Assembly: GCF_030408735.1 (NCBI RefSeq)
Contig: NZ_CP047204.1
Coordinates: forward strand, 2,728,001 to 2,792,000
Direction of reading: 5' to 3'
DNA length: 64,000 nt
Source: Corynebacterium faecale
GTDB taxonomy: Bacteria > Actinomycetota > Actinomycetes > Mycobacteriales > Mycobacteriaceae
The position numbers and the translations under genes are program-made. The notes under the pieces were generated by a model that did not search any database, was not told where the DNA came from, and saw only the letters and a program-made list of their open reading frames with translations. Shown here piece after piece: positions 1 to 7,784 of this stretch (the first letter of the stretch is position 1; each line of letters opens with the position of its first letter).

Positions 1-233
1 TGTACGAGCAGGATCACATCAGCGCCTGAACCCACTGCCGGCCAGGTGGTCCGCACCATGATCGCGCCCGGGATCACCACCTGCACCGGCGCATCCACCG
101 TGCACACGCCGATCCGCGGCGGGCCGGTGAGCTCATGGAGCAGCTCCCGCACGGCCATGCCCGCGGGATCACCGAAAGGGCGCCCCTCCGCCCACGCGGC
201 CACCGCCCGGAAAATCGCCGGTACTGAAGTCAT
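1..233 (-). CDS. Hypothetical protein, 5' part only
   Basis: An open frame runs leftward off the window from an ATG at 233. A good ribosome binding site (GGGGAGGC) ends directly before the ATG. The visible 77 codons begin MTSVPAIFRAVAAWAEGRPF and use the G/C-ending codons typical of this genome. I do not recognise the family and see no signal peptide or membrane segment in the part present. It is transcribed away from the TDT transporter gene, leaving about 140 bp for divergent promoters. Calling this gene means the long upstream extension of the neighbouring plus-strand frame is not coding. Seen: frame, start and RBS. Inferred: that it is a gene. Confidence 0.55.
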   Translation of the reverse strand, partial: MTSVPAIFRAVAAWAEGRPFGDPAGMAVRELLHELTGPPRIGVCTVDAPVQVVIPGAIMVRTTWPAVGSGADVILLV

Positions 234-372
234 CGCCTCCCCTTCCCCTCATCACACCCCTCACCCCATCACACCCCAGCCGGCGCGCGCCCGCAACAGG
301 TACGCGGCGCAGATCGGACGCCATGATCACAAACCGCCCCATAACTACCGTTTGTCAGACGTCGGTCCTACT

Positions 373-1470
373 GTGTGGGGCGTGTCCCGATTCCCTCTCA
401 CCCTGCCCACCTTTGTCAAAAACCGTCGCAGGTACACAGCTGTGCTGCCTCCGGCGGGTCCGGCATGGGCGGGTTCGCTGATGGGAACGGCATCCACCGC
501 ATCGCTGCTGGGTCTGCATGGATTTGATACTGCAGCCGGTGCGATGCTGGCGATCGCGATAGCCGTCACGGTGATCATCACCGTGGGGTGGTTGGTGTAC
601 CGCACCCCGGGTTTCACACCCCAGGTCATGCCCGCATGGGCGATGGTGTCCATGGGTGTGGTGTCCATGGGCACCGCCGTCATCACGGTGCTGGATGAGC
701 AGCACCACCCGGCTACATGGTGGTTCCTCTTCGGTTGCTGCGTTGTCGGCGGCGCCCTGGGGCTGGTCACCTGCCTGGTCTATTTGAGACTCCTGATCAC
801 CGGCCGCGCCGGATCGCCGACGTTCTCCTGGGGCCTGCCGCTGGTCACGCCCATGGTGACCGCCACCTCCGGCATGCGTGTGCATGGCTGGTTGGACAGC
901 ATCAATGTGGACGATGGGTACACCACCTTCATCTGGTGGCTGTCCCTGGGCGCATTCACCCTCAGTCTGGTGCTGGCACCGGTGGTGTTCGCACGGGTCT
1001 ACTACTTCTACTTCGGGCCGCGGACCCACCGGTCGGCGCAGAACCGCCTGGAGCCGATGGCCGCGCCCACGATGTGGATTCCGCTCGGCATCATCGGCCA
1101 GTCGACGGCCTGCGCTCAGCTTCTCACCGCCGCTTCCGGCCAGGGAGGGCTGGGAAACTTTTATGGTTTTGTCATGTGCGCGGTGGCGGTACCCGTCGCA
1201 TTACTGGCCGCGACGGTGCATTACCAGGCCGCATTGCGCGGCATCAGTTACAGCCCGACCTGGTGGGCCAGCACCTTCCCGGTGAGCACCCTCAGCCTGG
1301 GCACGTGGTGGTTATCGGCATCAACGGGGCTCGAATGGCTGAACTGGGTCAGCCTGTTTTTGCTGGTCATTCTACTCTTTCACGCCGGTGTGGCCACACT
1401 CGGCGGTACCATTGCCCTCATGCGCAAAATGGTGCGCAGGCTGCGTGCGGTGACCGGTGGTCACCGCTGA
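373..1470 (+). CDS. TDT-family (tellurite-resistance/dicarboxylate transporter-like) membrane protein
   Basis: About 365 residues with roughly ten hydrophobic segments. The N-terminal segment reads LPPAGPAWAGSLMGTAS, typical of the TDT family (TehA/SLAC1/Mae1-like channels and exporters of small anions or dicarboxylates). A GTG at 373 or 382 is the likely start, because the frame upstream of it overlaps the divergent gene at 1-233 and lacks membrane character. No clear Shine-Dalgarno site precedes either codon, so the exact start is uncertain. The gene lies 85 bp before trmB on the same strand, as the equivalent gene does in C. glutamicum. The substrate cannot be deduced from sequence. Confidence 0.75.
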   Translation: MWGVSRFPLTLPTFVKNRRRYTAVLPPAGPAWAGSLMGTASTASLLGLHGFDTAAGAMLAIAIAVTVIITVGWLVYRTPGFTPQVMPAWAMVSMGVVSMGTAVITVLDEQHHPATWWFLFGCCVVGGALGLVTCLVYLRLLITGRAGSPTFSWGLPLVTPMVTATSGMRVHGWLDSINVDDGYTTFIWWLSLGAFTLSLVLAPVVFARVYYFYFGPRTHRSAQNRLEPMAAPTMWIPLGIIGQSTACAQLLTAASGQGGLGNFYGFVMCAVAVPVALLAATVHYQAALRGISYSPTWWASTFPVSTLSLGTWWLSASTGLEWLNWVSLFLLVILLFHAGVATLGGTIALMRKMVRRLRAVTGGHR

Positions 1471-1473
1471 GAT

Positions 1474-1484
1474 GCTTATCGACG
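1474..1484 (+). repeat. First of at least 17 dispersed copies of GCTTNTCGACG
   Basis: Exact 11-mer GCTTNTCGACG on the plus strand begins at 1474, 6041, 6514, 12549, 34764, 48337, 54786, 63135 and 63968. On the minus strand (CGTCGANAAGC) it begins at 5945, 20605, 22225, 28258, 30550, 54925, 57997 and 62171. One-mismatch copies are at 31753 and 38181. The next bases are mostly CC, giving a consensus GCTTNTCGACGCC. Copies lie in genes of both strands and in gaps, so this is a DNA-level element, not a protein motif. Confidence 0.85.
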
Positions 1485-1555
1485 CCGCGCCAGTCCGCCA
1501 TGGACGACTGTGCGCGGATTGAAGTTTCTCGACTGAACAGGAAAAATGATTCTTA

Positions 1556-2320
1556 ATGTCTATTACTGATAATTCCAGAGAAGAACTGGGTGAACTGCCA
1601 GCCGGCCGTCCCCTCCAATCCGAATTCGATAATGATCTCGATTACCCACGCCTGGGTAGCGTGACCTTCCGCCGTGGCACCCTCACGGACAACCAGCAGA
1701 CGATGTGGAATGAGAAGTGGCCTGAACTGGGTCGCCTCCTGGGCGATGAGCTCATTGACATCGATGCCTGGTTCGGCCGCACCGGTGCCAGAACCATCGT
1801 GGAGATCGGTTCCGGCACCGGAACCTCCACCGCCGCGATGGCCCCGCTGGAGGCTGCTACCAACATCGTGGCCGTGGAACTGTACAAGCCGGGCCTGGCC
1901 AAACTCATGGGCTCCGTGGTGCGCGGCGGCATCGACAACATCCGCATGGTGCGTGGTGATGGCATCGAGGTGCTCAACCGCATGTTCGCTGATGAGTCAC
2001 TCGATGGTGTGCGCATCTACTTCCCGGACCCCTGGCCCAAGGCGCGTCACAACAAACGTCGCATCATCCAGTCCGGTCCCCTCAACCTGATCGCCAAGAA
2101 GCTCAAGCCCGGTGGTGTGCTGCACGTGGCCACCGACCACGCGGACTACGCCGAGTGGATCAATGAGCTGGTGGAGGTGGAGCCACTGCTCGAGTACAAG
2201 GGCTGGCCATGGCCGGAGTGCCCACAACTGACCGACCGCCAGGTGATCACCAAGTTCGAGGGCAAGGGCCTGGACAAGGATCATGTGATCAACGAGTACC
2301 TGTGGCAGAAGAGGCACTGA
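1556..2320 (+). CDS. trmB: tRNA (guanine-N7-)-methyltransferase
   Basis: TrmB methylates N7 of G46 in the variable loop of tRNAs using S-adenosylmethionine. The 254-residue protein has the Rossmann SAM-binding motif [15 protein letters not shown] near residue 82. It also has the family signature [16 protein letters not shown] near residue 158. An N-terminal extension of about 35 residues is usual in actinobacterial members. The ATG at 1556 lies shortly after an AGGAAAAATG-like purine stretch. The stop codon overlaps the ATG of the following NYN-domain gene (TGATG), which implies translational coupling. Confidence 0.95.
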   Translation: MSITDNSREELGELPAGRPLQSEFDNDLDYPRLGSVTFRRGTLTDNQQTMWNEKWPELGRLLGDELIDIDAWFGRTGARTIVEIGSGTGTSTAAMAPLEAATNIVAVELYKPGLAKLMGSVVRGGIDNIRMVRGDGIEVLNRMFADESLDGVRIYFPDPWPKARHNKRRIIQSGPLNLIAKKLKPGGVLHVATDHADYAEWINELVEVEPLLEYKGWPWPECPQLTDRQVITKFEGKGLDKDHVINEYLWQKRH

Positions 2321-3006
2321 TGAACGACGTACACGACACCGTCCACAGCTACGCACCCTCCGACCAGTCTGGTCCGGAGAACCTCCTGTTGGTCTGGGAT
2401 GCCCCCAACCTGGACATGGGCCTGGGTGCCATCCTGGGTGGCCGACCCACCGCCGCCTACCGTCCACGCTTTGATGCCATCGGCCGGTGGCTGCTTGCCC
2501 GTGCCGGTAAGCGTGCCCATGAACTGGGCCGCCGCATCGAACCCGAGGCCACCGTGTTCACCAACATCGCGCCCGGTGGTGCCGATGTGGTGCGACCCTG
2601 GGTTGAGGCCCTGCGCAATGTGGGTTTCGCCGTCTTCGCCAAGCCCAAGCTGAGCGAGGATTCCGATGTGGACTCCGACATGATCGACCACATCCGGCGT
2701 CGCCATGCGGAGGGTATTCTCCGCGGGGTGGTCGTGGCCAGCGCCGACGGCCAGAACTTCCGCGAGATCCTCGAGGAACTGGTCGCCGAGGGCATCCCCG
2801 CCACCGTCATCGGCTTCCATGAGCACGCCTCCTGGGCCGTAGCCAACCCGGACATCGAATTCGTTGACCTCGAGGAGATCCCCGGGGTCTTCCGTGAGCC
2901 ACTGCCACGTGTCAGCCTGGATCACCTGCCTGATGACGGCGCCTGGCTGCAACCGTTCAGGCCGCTGTCCGCCCTGTTATCCAACCGCACTCAATCCCAG
3001 GAGTAA
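2320..3006 (+). CDS. NYN (LabA/PIN-like) domain protein
   Basis: The 228-residue protein has a NYN-type nuclease-like fold. It starts with an acidic strand LLLVWDAPNLDMGLG, has a central DSDMIDHI acidic cluster, and then VVVASADGQNFREILEEL. These are the Asp positions that would bind metal in PIN/NYN RNases. A role in RNA processing or decay is inferred from the family; no substrate is known. I chose the ATG at 2320 because it overlaps the trmB stop. The longer frame from 2209 would be coded inside trmB. Only a 6-base gap separates it from the MmpL gene, so trmB, this gene and the transporter probably form one transcript. Confidence 0.85.
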   Translation: MNDVHDTVHSYAPSDQSGPENLLLVWDAPNLDMGLGAILGGRPTAAYRPRFDAIGRWLLARAGKRAHELGRRIEPEATVFTNIAPGGADVVRPWVEALRNVGFAVFAKPKLSEDSDVDSDMIDHIRRRHAEGILRGVVVASADGQNFREILEELVAEGIPATVIGFHEHASWAVANPDIEFVDLEEIPGVFREPLPRVSLDHLPDDGAWLQPFRPLSALLSNRTQSQE

Positions 3007-3012
3007 CCACCC

Positions 3013-5325
3013 GTGTTCTCGAGATGGGGCCACTTCGCCTACAACCACAGGCGCATCGTCCCGCTGATCATCGTCGCCGCGATCCTGGCGCTCTACTTCG
3101 GCCTCGGCACCAAGCTGGGCGAGCGGATGAGCCAGGAAGGCTGGGATGACCCCGGTTCCTCCTCGACTGCCGCAGCGCAGATCGAGATGGAGACCTTCGG
3201 CCGTGACAACAACGGCGATGTTGTCCTGCTGTTCACCGCACCTGCGGGTACATCCTTTGATGACCCGGAGGTGTTCTCCGCTGTCTCCGATCACCTCACC
3301 GGAGTGGCCACCTCCAACCCGGATGAAGTCAGCCACATCAACAGCTACTTCGATACCAGGAACCCCTCCCTGCTCAGCGAGGATGGCACCCGTGCCTTCG
3401 CCGCCCTGGGCCTGCAGGGTGATGGCGAACAGACGCTGAGGGATTTCCGCACCATCGAGGATCAGCTGGTTCCGGAGTCGCTGCCCGGTGGTGTCACCAC
3501 CCAGGTGGCCGGCGCAACGGCGGTGGCCGATGCCCTGGATGACGGCATGGCCGGTGATATCCGACGCGCCGAGGTCTACGCCCTGCCCGCCGTGGCGATC
3601 CTGCTGCTCTTCGTTTTCGGTTCCGTGGTCGCCGCAGGCATGCCGTTGATCGTGGGGCTGCTGTCCATCATGGGTTCCCTGGGCATCCTGTCCATCCTGG
3701 CGGATGTCACCCAGGTCAACGTGTTCGCCCAGTCCGTGGTCACCCTGCTGGGTCTGGGTCTGGCCATCGACTACGGCCTGTTCATGGTCTCCCGTTTCCG
3801 TGAGGAGATGGACAAGGGTTCCCCGGTGCCGCAGGCGGTGGCCACCACCACGGCCACGGCCGGCAAGACCGTGGTGTTCTCTGCCGCCATGGTGGCCGTC
3901 GCCCTGTCCGGGCTGTTCGTGTTCCCGCAGGCCTTCCTCAAATCCGTGGCCTTCGGTGCAATCTCCGCGGTGGGGCTTGCGGCACTGATGTCGGTGACCG
4001 TATTGCCATCAATCTTCGGTATGTTGGGCAAGAACATCGACAGGTGGAGCCTGCGCCGCACCGCCCGTACCGCACGCCGCCTCGAGGACACCATCTGGTT
4101 CAAGGTACCCACCTGGGCCATGAAGAACGCCAAGGCCGTCACCGTGGCCATCGTGTTGCTGCTCATCGCGCTCACCGTGCCGCTCGCCGGTGTGAAATTC
4201 GGTGGCATCAACGAAACCTATCTGCCCCCGGTCAATGACACCCGTGCGGCCCAGGAGGATTTCGATGAGTCCTTCGCCAGCTTCCGCACCGAACCGGTGA
4301 AGCTGGTGGTGACCAATGCGGACAACGCCCAGCTCATCGACATTTATGTCCAGGCCAATGAGGTGGAGGGCCTCACTGACCGATTCAGCGCCGGAGCCAC
4401 CACAGACGGCACCACCGTGCTCTCAGCGGGCATCGTGGACCGCTCCCTCAATGATTCCGTGGTGAGCCAGCTCCGCGATATCGACGTGCCTGACGGTGTG
4501 GAGGTCTACATCGGCGGCACCCCGGCCATGGAGATCGAATCCATCGAAGCTCTCTTTGAGAAGCTCCCCTGGATGGCGATCTACATCGTGGTGGCCACCT
4601 TCATCCTCATGGCCCTGGTGTTCGGTTCCCTGATCATCCCCGCCAAGGCGATCATCATGACCGTCCTGGGTATGGGTGCCACACTGGGTATCCTCACGTT
4701 GATGTTCGTCGACGGTGTGGGTGCGGATCTGTTCAACTTCTCCCCCGGCCCACTGATGAGTCCGGTCCTGGTCCTGATCATGGCCATCATCTACGGGCTC
4801 TCCACCGACTATGAGGTGTTCCTGGTATCGCGCATGGTGGAGGCCCGCGACAAGGGCCAGACCACCGACGACGCGATCCGCTACGGCACCGCCCAGACCG
4901 GCTCCATCATCACCGCGGCAGCCCTGATCATGATCGTGGTCTGTGGTGCCTTCGGTTTCTCCGAGATCGTCATGATGAAGTACATCGCCTTCGGCATGAT
5001 CGCAGCGCTGATCCTGGATGCCACCATCATCCGCATGCTGCTGGTCCCCGCGGTGATGCATCTGCTGCGCGAGGACAACTGGTGGGCTCCCGGGTTCATC
5101 AAGAAGGCCTACGCCGTCATGGGGCATGGCTCCGAACCTGATGAGCCAGCCGTGCCCACCAGGCCGCTGGATGAGGGCGAAGAGGTCACGGTCCACGAAG
5201 CGGTACCGGCGGCAGGGATGGTCGCCTCGCGGAGTGGCCGGAGCACCTCAGACGACGGGCAACTGGTGTCTTTTGCGGAACTGAAGGCGCGCCTGGACAA
5301 CCGACCTTCCAAAGATCTCGACTAG
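3013..5325 (+). CDS. cmpL1: MMPL/RND-family trehalose monomycolate transporter (MmpL3-like)
   Basis: The 770-residue protein has two MMPL repeats, each with one N-terminal membrane segment, a periplasmic porter domain and a cluster of five further membrane segments. The proton-relay Asp-Tyr pairs are visible in both halves: GLAIDYG (D253/Y254) and GLSTDYE (D599/Y600). This is the MmpL3 pattern and fits export of trehalose monomycolate to the outer leaflet, driven by the proton gradient. A short cytoplasmic tail follows the last segment. The start is GTG at 3013, preceded by CAGGAG at the end of the upstream gene. The position near pks13 supports the CmpL1 assignment. The paralogue (CmpL1 versus other CmpL proteins) is inferred from context. 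Confidence 0.88.
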   Translation: MFSRWGHFAYNHRRIVPLIIVAAILALYFGLGTKLGERMSQEGWDDPGSSSTAAAQIEMETFGRDNNGDVVLLFTAPAGTSFDDPEVFSAVSDHLTGVATSNPDEVSHINSYFDTRNPSLLSEDGTRAFAALGLQGDGEQTLRDFRTIEDQLVPESLPGGVTTQVAGATAVADALDDGMAGDIRRAEVYALPAVAILLLFVFGSVVAAGMPLIVGLLSIMGSLGILSILADVTQVNVFAQSVVTLLGLGLAIDYGLFMVSRFREEMDKGSPVPQAVATTTATAGKTVVFSAAMVAVALSGLFVFPQAFLKSVAFGAISAVGLAALMSVTVLPSIFGMLGKNIDRWSLRRTARTARRLEDTIWFKVPTWAMKNAKAVTVAIVLLLIALTVPLAGVKFGGINETYLPPVNDTRAAQEDFDESFASFRTEPVKLVVTNADNAQLIDIYVQANEVEGLTDRFSAGATTDGTTVLSAGIVDRSLNDSVVSQLRDIDVPDGVEVYIGGTPAMEIESIEALFEKLPWMAIYIVVATFILMALVFGSLIIPAKAIIMTVLGMGATLGILTLMFVDGVGADLFNFSPGPLMSPVLVLIMAIIYGLSTDYEVFLVSRMVEARDKGQTTDDAIRYGTAQTGSIITAAALIMIVVCGAFGFSEIVMMKYIAFGMIAALILDATIIRMLLVPAVMHLLREDNWWAPGFIKKAYAVMGHGSEPDEPAVPTRPLDEGEEVTVHEAVPAAGMVASRSGRSTSDDGQLVSFAELKARLDNRPSKDLD

Positions 5326-5333
5326 GCGGCCGC

Positions 5334-6497
5334 GTGACCGTACGAGGAGTACTCTCCAACCCCTGGGTCCGCTGGGCATTGTCCCTGGTGGTCCTGGGGG
5401 CGATCCTTTTCTTCCTCCGGGAGCACCTTGAGTTCCTCCGCACCGGCATCCGGGAGATCCGCAACGCCAACCTCTCCGGGGTCGGTCTCACCATCCTCAT
5501 GTTGGTGTTGTCATTCCTCGCCATGGGTGAAGTCATGCGGATCCTCCTGCGCGCCGGCGGACTCAACCCGAAACGCACCGCCACCGCTGCACTGACCTTC
5601 GCCTCCAACTCCTGGTCGGTCACGTTCCCCGGTGGCCCCGCCCTGTCCGCCATCCTCACCTTCCAGGTTCAGCGCAGCTGGGGTGCGAGCGTGATCCTGT
5701 GCTCCTGGTTCTTTGTGCTCTCCAGCGCGCTGTCCACCATGTGGTTGGTGGCCCTGGGCGTCTCCGCTGTGTTCTTCATGGGGGCGTCGCTGAGCCTGTG
5801 GTCACTGTTGTTCAGCCTCATCCTCATGGCGGTGCTCGCCGGACTGGTCTACTGGGCTGCCAACAACCCCGACCGGATGGAGGCCTTGGGCAGATCCCTC
5901 CTACCCAGGATCAACCGGGTGATGAGAAGACCGGAGCAGACAGGCGTCGACAAGCTCGTTGAACACCTCAGCCAACTGCGCACCGTGACGCTCACGGCGC
6001 GCAACTTCTTTGCGGCCGCCACGTGGTCACTGTTCAACCGGCTTTTCGACGCCGCATCCCTCTGGTTCTGCATCTGGGCCGTCACGGGCGAGCTTCCCTG
6101 GTTGGAGGCAGCACCCGACAACACCACCCTCGCCGGAGTCGCACTCGCCTACACCACCGCCAAGATCGTCGGATCAATCCAGGCCACCCCCGGAGGAATC
6201 GGCCCCGTCGAGGCCTCCTATATCGCTGCCCTGGTCGCCACCGGCATGACCGCCGTGGACGCCGCCGGCGCCGTGATCATCTACCGGCTCATCTCCTTCA
6301 TCCTCATGGCACTCATCGGATGGGTCATCTATTTTATCTATTTCACCCCTCGGGGCCTCAAAGCACGCGAGGTCAGGGAAATAGCGGACACCCCAGCAGT
6401 TAGCATGGGAGATGTCCCACCTGACGTGGCACGGCCAGCCACCGGCACCGCACCACCTCCCGCCTCCGATACAGCTCCGGAAAGGTCCAAGAAGTGA
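5334..6497 (+). CDS. YbhN/LPG-synthase-TM-like (UPF0104) membrane protein
   Basis: A 387-residue integral membrane protein with about eight hydrophobic segments. It contains the family's FPGGPALSAILTFQ and TPGGIGPVEASY motifs (residues about 103-116 and 284-295). This is the flippase-like transmembrane domain found at the N terminus of lysyl-phosphatidylglycerol synthases, here without a catalytic domain. The C-terminal 50 residues are Pro/Ala-rich and probably cytoplasmic. The GTG start lies 8 bases after the MmpL stop, so coexpression with the mycolate transporter is expected. A role in moving a lipid or envelope intermediate is inference only. Confidence 0.8.
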   Translation: MTVRGVLSNPWVRWALSLVVLGAILFFLREHLEFLRTGIREIRNANLSGVGLTILMLVLSFLAMGEVMRILLRAGGLNPKRTATAALTFASNSWSVTFPGGPALSAILTFQVQRSWGASVILCSWFFVLSSALSTMWLVALGVSAVFFMGASLSLWSLLFSLILMAVLAGLVYWAANNPDRMEALGRSLLPRINRVMRRPEQTGVDKLVEHLSQLRTVTLTARNFFAAATWSLFNRLFDAASLWFCIWAVTGELPWLEAAPDNTTLAGVALAYTTAKIVGSIQATPGGIGPVEASYIAALVATGMTAVDAAGAVIIYRLISFILMALIGWVIYFIYFTPRGLKAREVREIADTPAVSMGDVPPDVARPATGTAPPPASDTAPERSKK

Positions 6498-6859
6498 ACC
6501 GCTGGTTAGCCCTGCTTTTCGACGCCCTCGCCATCGCCCTCTTCGCACTCTTCGCGCGCGTCGCCCACCAGAGCGACGACATGCCCCTCAGCGTCAGCGG
6601 CTGGTTCTCCACCATGCTCCCCTTCCTCGCCGGGGTCTTCCTCGCCTATCTGGTGGTCATCCTCCCCTTGAAGGTCCACGTGGATTCCATCCGACCAGCC
6701 GGCCTCTCAGTGTGGGTATTCGCCGTGGTGATCGGCCTGAGCGTGTGGGGCTTCAACAACGGTGGGATCCCCCACTGGTCCTTCATGATCGTGGCCACCA
6801 CGGCTTCGGCGATCCTGGTCCTCGGGTGGAGAGCTCTCTACCGCGTGATCTGCAAATAA
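6494..6859 (+). CDS. DUF3054-like four-TM membrane protein
   Basis: The 121-residue protein has four hydrophobic helices and begins MNRWLALLFDALAIALFALF. The FDxxxxxxFxxxxR pattern in helix 1 and the RPAGLSVW loop resemble the DUF3054 family of small actinobacterial membrane proteins. Its function is unknown. The GTG start at 6494 overlaps the previous gene's stop (GTGA), so it is the last gene of the trmB-NYN-MmpL-YbhN run. Confidence 0.75.
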   Translation: MNRWLALLFDALAIALFALFARVAHQSDDMPLSVSGWFSTMLPFLAGVFLAYLVVILPLKVHVDSIRPAGLSVWVFAVVIGLSVWGFNNGGIPHWSFMIVATTASAILVLGWRALYRVICK

Positions 6860-6926
6860 CTCCATAAGCGAAACCACTGGGGCAGGTGTGACCCGGCTTC
6901 AGTGGAGGTTGGTTACAAAAATAGGA

Positions 6927-6999
6927 TCCGGCCCTCCCTCTCAGCCCCGGCCCGCCCCGCTTATGCGCGGGGAAGCCTGGACGAAAAGGGAGGGCCGGA
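6927..6999 (-). terminator. Long inverted repeat downstream of the 26-codon micro-ORF
   Basis: A perfect 13-base inverted repeat (6927-6939 with 6987-6999, arm TCCGGCCCTCCCT) encloses a smaller hairpin, CCCCGC-ttat...-GCGGGG, at about 6955-6972. It lies between the convergent ends of the DUF3054-like gene (+) and the micro-ORF (-). It could serve as a shared transcription stop or a structured 3' end. No clean T-run follows on the minus side, so the terminator reading is tentative. Confidence 0.45.
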
Positions 7000-7030
7000 C
7001 CACGTGCTCAGCGAGCCCCCACGGTGGCTG

Positions 7031-7111
7031 CTAGGAGCTGGTGAACCCCATCAGATAGGAGAATAAGGTACTCAGGATATCGATTCCGGAGAGAATTGCC
7101 AGAACAGTCAT
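7031..7111 (-). CDS. 26-residue hydrophobic micropeptide
   Basis: A short frame reads MTVLAILSGIDILSTLFSYL followed by MGFTSS and a TAG stop. A strong ribosome binding site, AAGGAG, lies about 10 bases before the ATG. An extended hairpin follows downstream (6927-6999). The peptide is an amphipathic or membrane helix with no charged residue except one Asp, ending in Thr-Ser-Ser. Corynebacteria make several tiny helical outer-membrane porin subunits (PorA, PorH) and related short peptides, some O-mycoloylated on Ser/Thr. The location beside the mycolate genes makes such a role plausible, but it is inference. A toxin-like or regulatory peptide is the alternative. The residue pattern does not match PorA or PorH as I remember them. 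Confidence 0.55.
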   Translation of the reverse strand: MTVLAILSGIDILSTLFSYLMGFTSS

Positions 7112-7258
7112 GATGGTTGGGCTCCTTGCAGGTTGGAATATCGGATCGGCGCTAGTTGTGCATATATCGTTCCCAGCTGATTGCGTTACATTTCGACGCT
7201 CATCTAAGCCGAAATTTCGCTCCGCCCGATGGTACTCCTGATTCCCACAGAGGGAGTG

Positions 7259-7672
7259 CTACTGGCGTGTCATGGTGCCGATATGTTCTCCGGTATCATC
7301 GAATACCACCAACACAGCACCGTCCAGGGTGGCGGTCTCCGCGTGACTCAGCCACGGATTCATGCCCTCGCACCAGCGTTGAGTGTAGGCCCCCTGGGTG
7401 AGGGTGTAGTCAGAGCCATTCCTCTCCCAGGTACCGGAACCTGTATTGCAGCCATCATTGGCACCAAAACTGCCGTCACCATGGAGATGGAGGCGGGTAT
7501 CAGCGGGAATGTCCGCGCCCCAGACCTCGGAATGCACAGGCGGGCCTGGGGAGTCTGGGAACGCCAGGGTGAGAGACCCCAGCACCAGCGGAGGAATGGC
7601 AACGCTGGTCACCACTGCTGAACCAAGCGCACCCAGGATCTCCAGGGGAGTGAGTATGGCCATAGTCCGCAC
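7259..7672 (-). CDS. Secreted or membrane-anchored META-domain-like protein
   Basis: The 137-residue protein has an N-terminal hydrophobic segment (residues 5-37), then a domain with DGSFGANDGCNTGSGTWE near residue 67. That resembles the META/HslJ fold (small beta-rich extracytoplasmic domains). Two Cys residues (in GCNTG and RWCEG) could form a disulphide. There is no lipobox. The start is a GTG at 7672 or an ATG at 7663; neither has a clear RBS. Function is unknown. The gene is separated from accD3 by the latter's terminator, so it is probably transcribed separately. Confidence 0.6.
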   Translation of the reverse strand: MRTMAILTPLEILGALGSAVVTSVAIPPLVLGSLTLAFPDSPGPPVHSEVWGADIPADTRLHLHGDGSFGANDGCNTGSGTWERNGSDYTLTQGAYTQRWCEGMNPWLSHAETATLDGAVLVVFDDTGEHIGTMTRQ

Positions 7673-7730
7673 GATAACAGGCCTGTGCGGGATGTCCCAG
7701 CACAGAAGGATGACAACTTGGATAAGAAAA

Positions 7731-7765
7731 GCGCACCGGGGGCATAGACTCTGCCCTCGGTGCGC
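7731..7765 (-). terminator. Rho-independent terminator of accD3
   Basis: A 14-base inverted repeat (GCGCACCGAGGGCA paired with its near-complement, one mismatch, 7-base loop) lies just after the accD3 stop. In the minus direction it is followed by TTTTCTT. Confidence 0.8.
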
Positions 7766-7784
7766 CGCTTATGGAAGCTGCATG

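Noticed and set aside
46..372. Upstream extension of the TDT transporter frame
   Set aside because: It overlaps a better-supported minus-strand gene with an RBS at 233, has no membrane character, and the family N terminus begins near 373-382.
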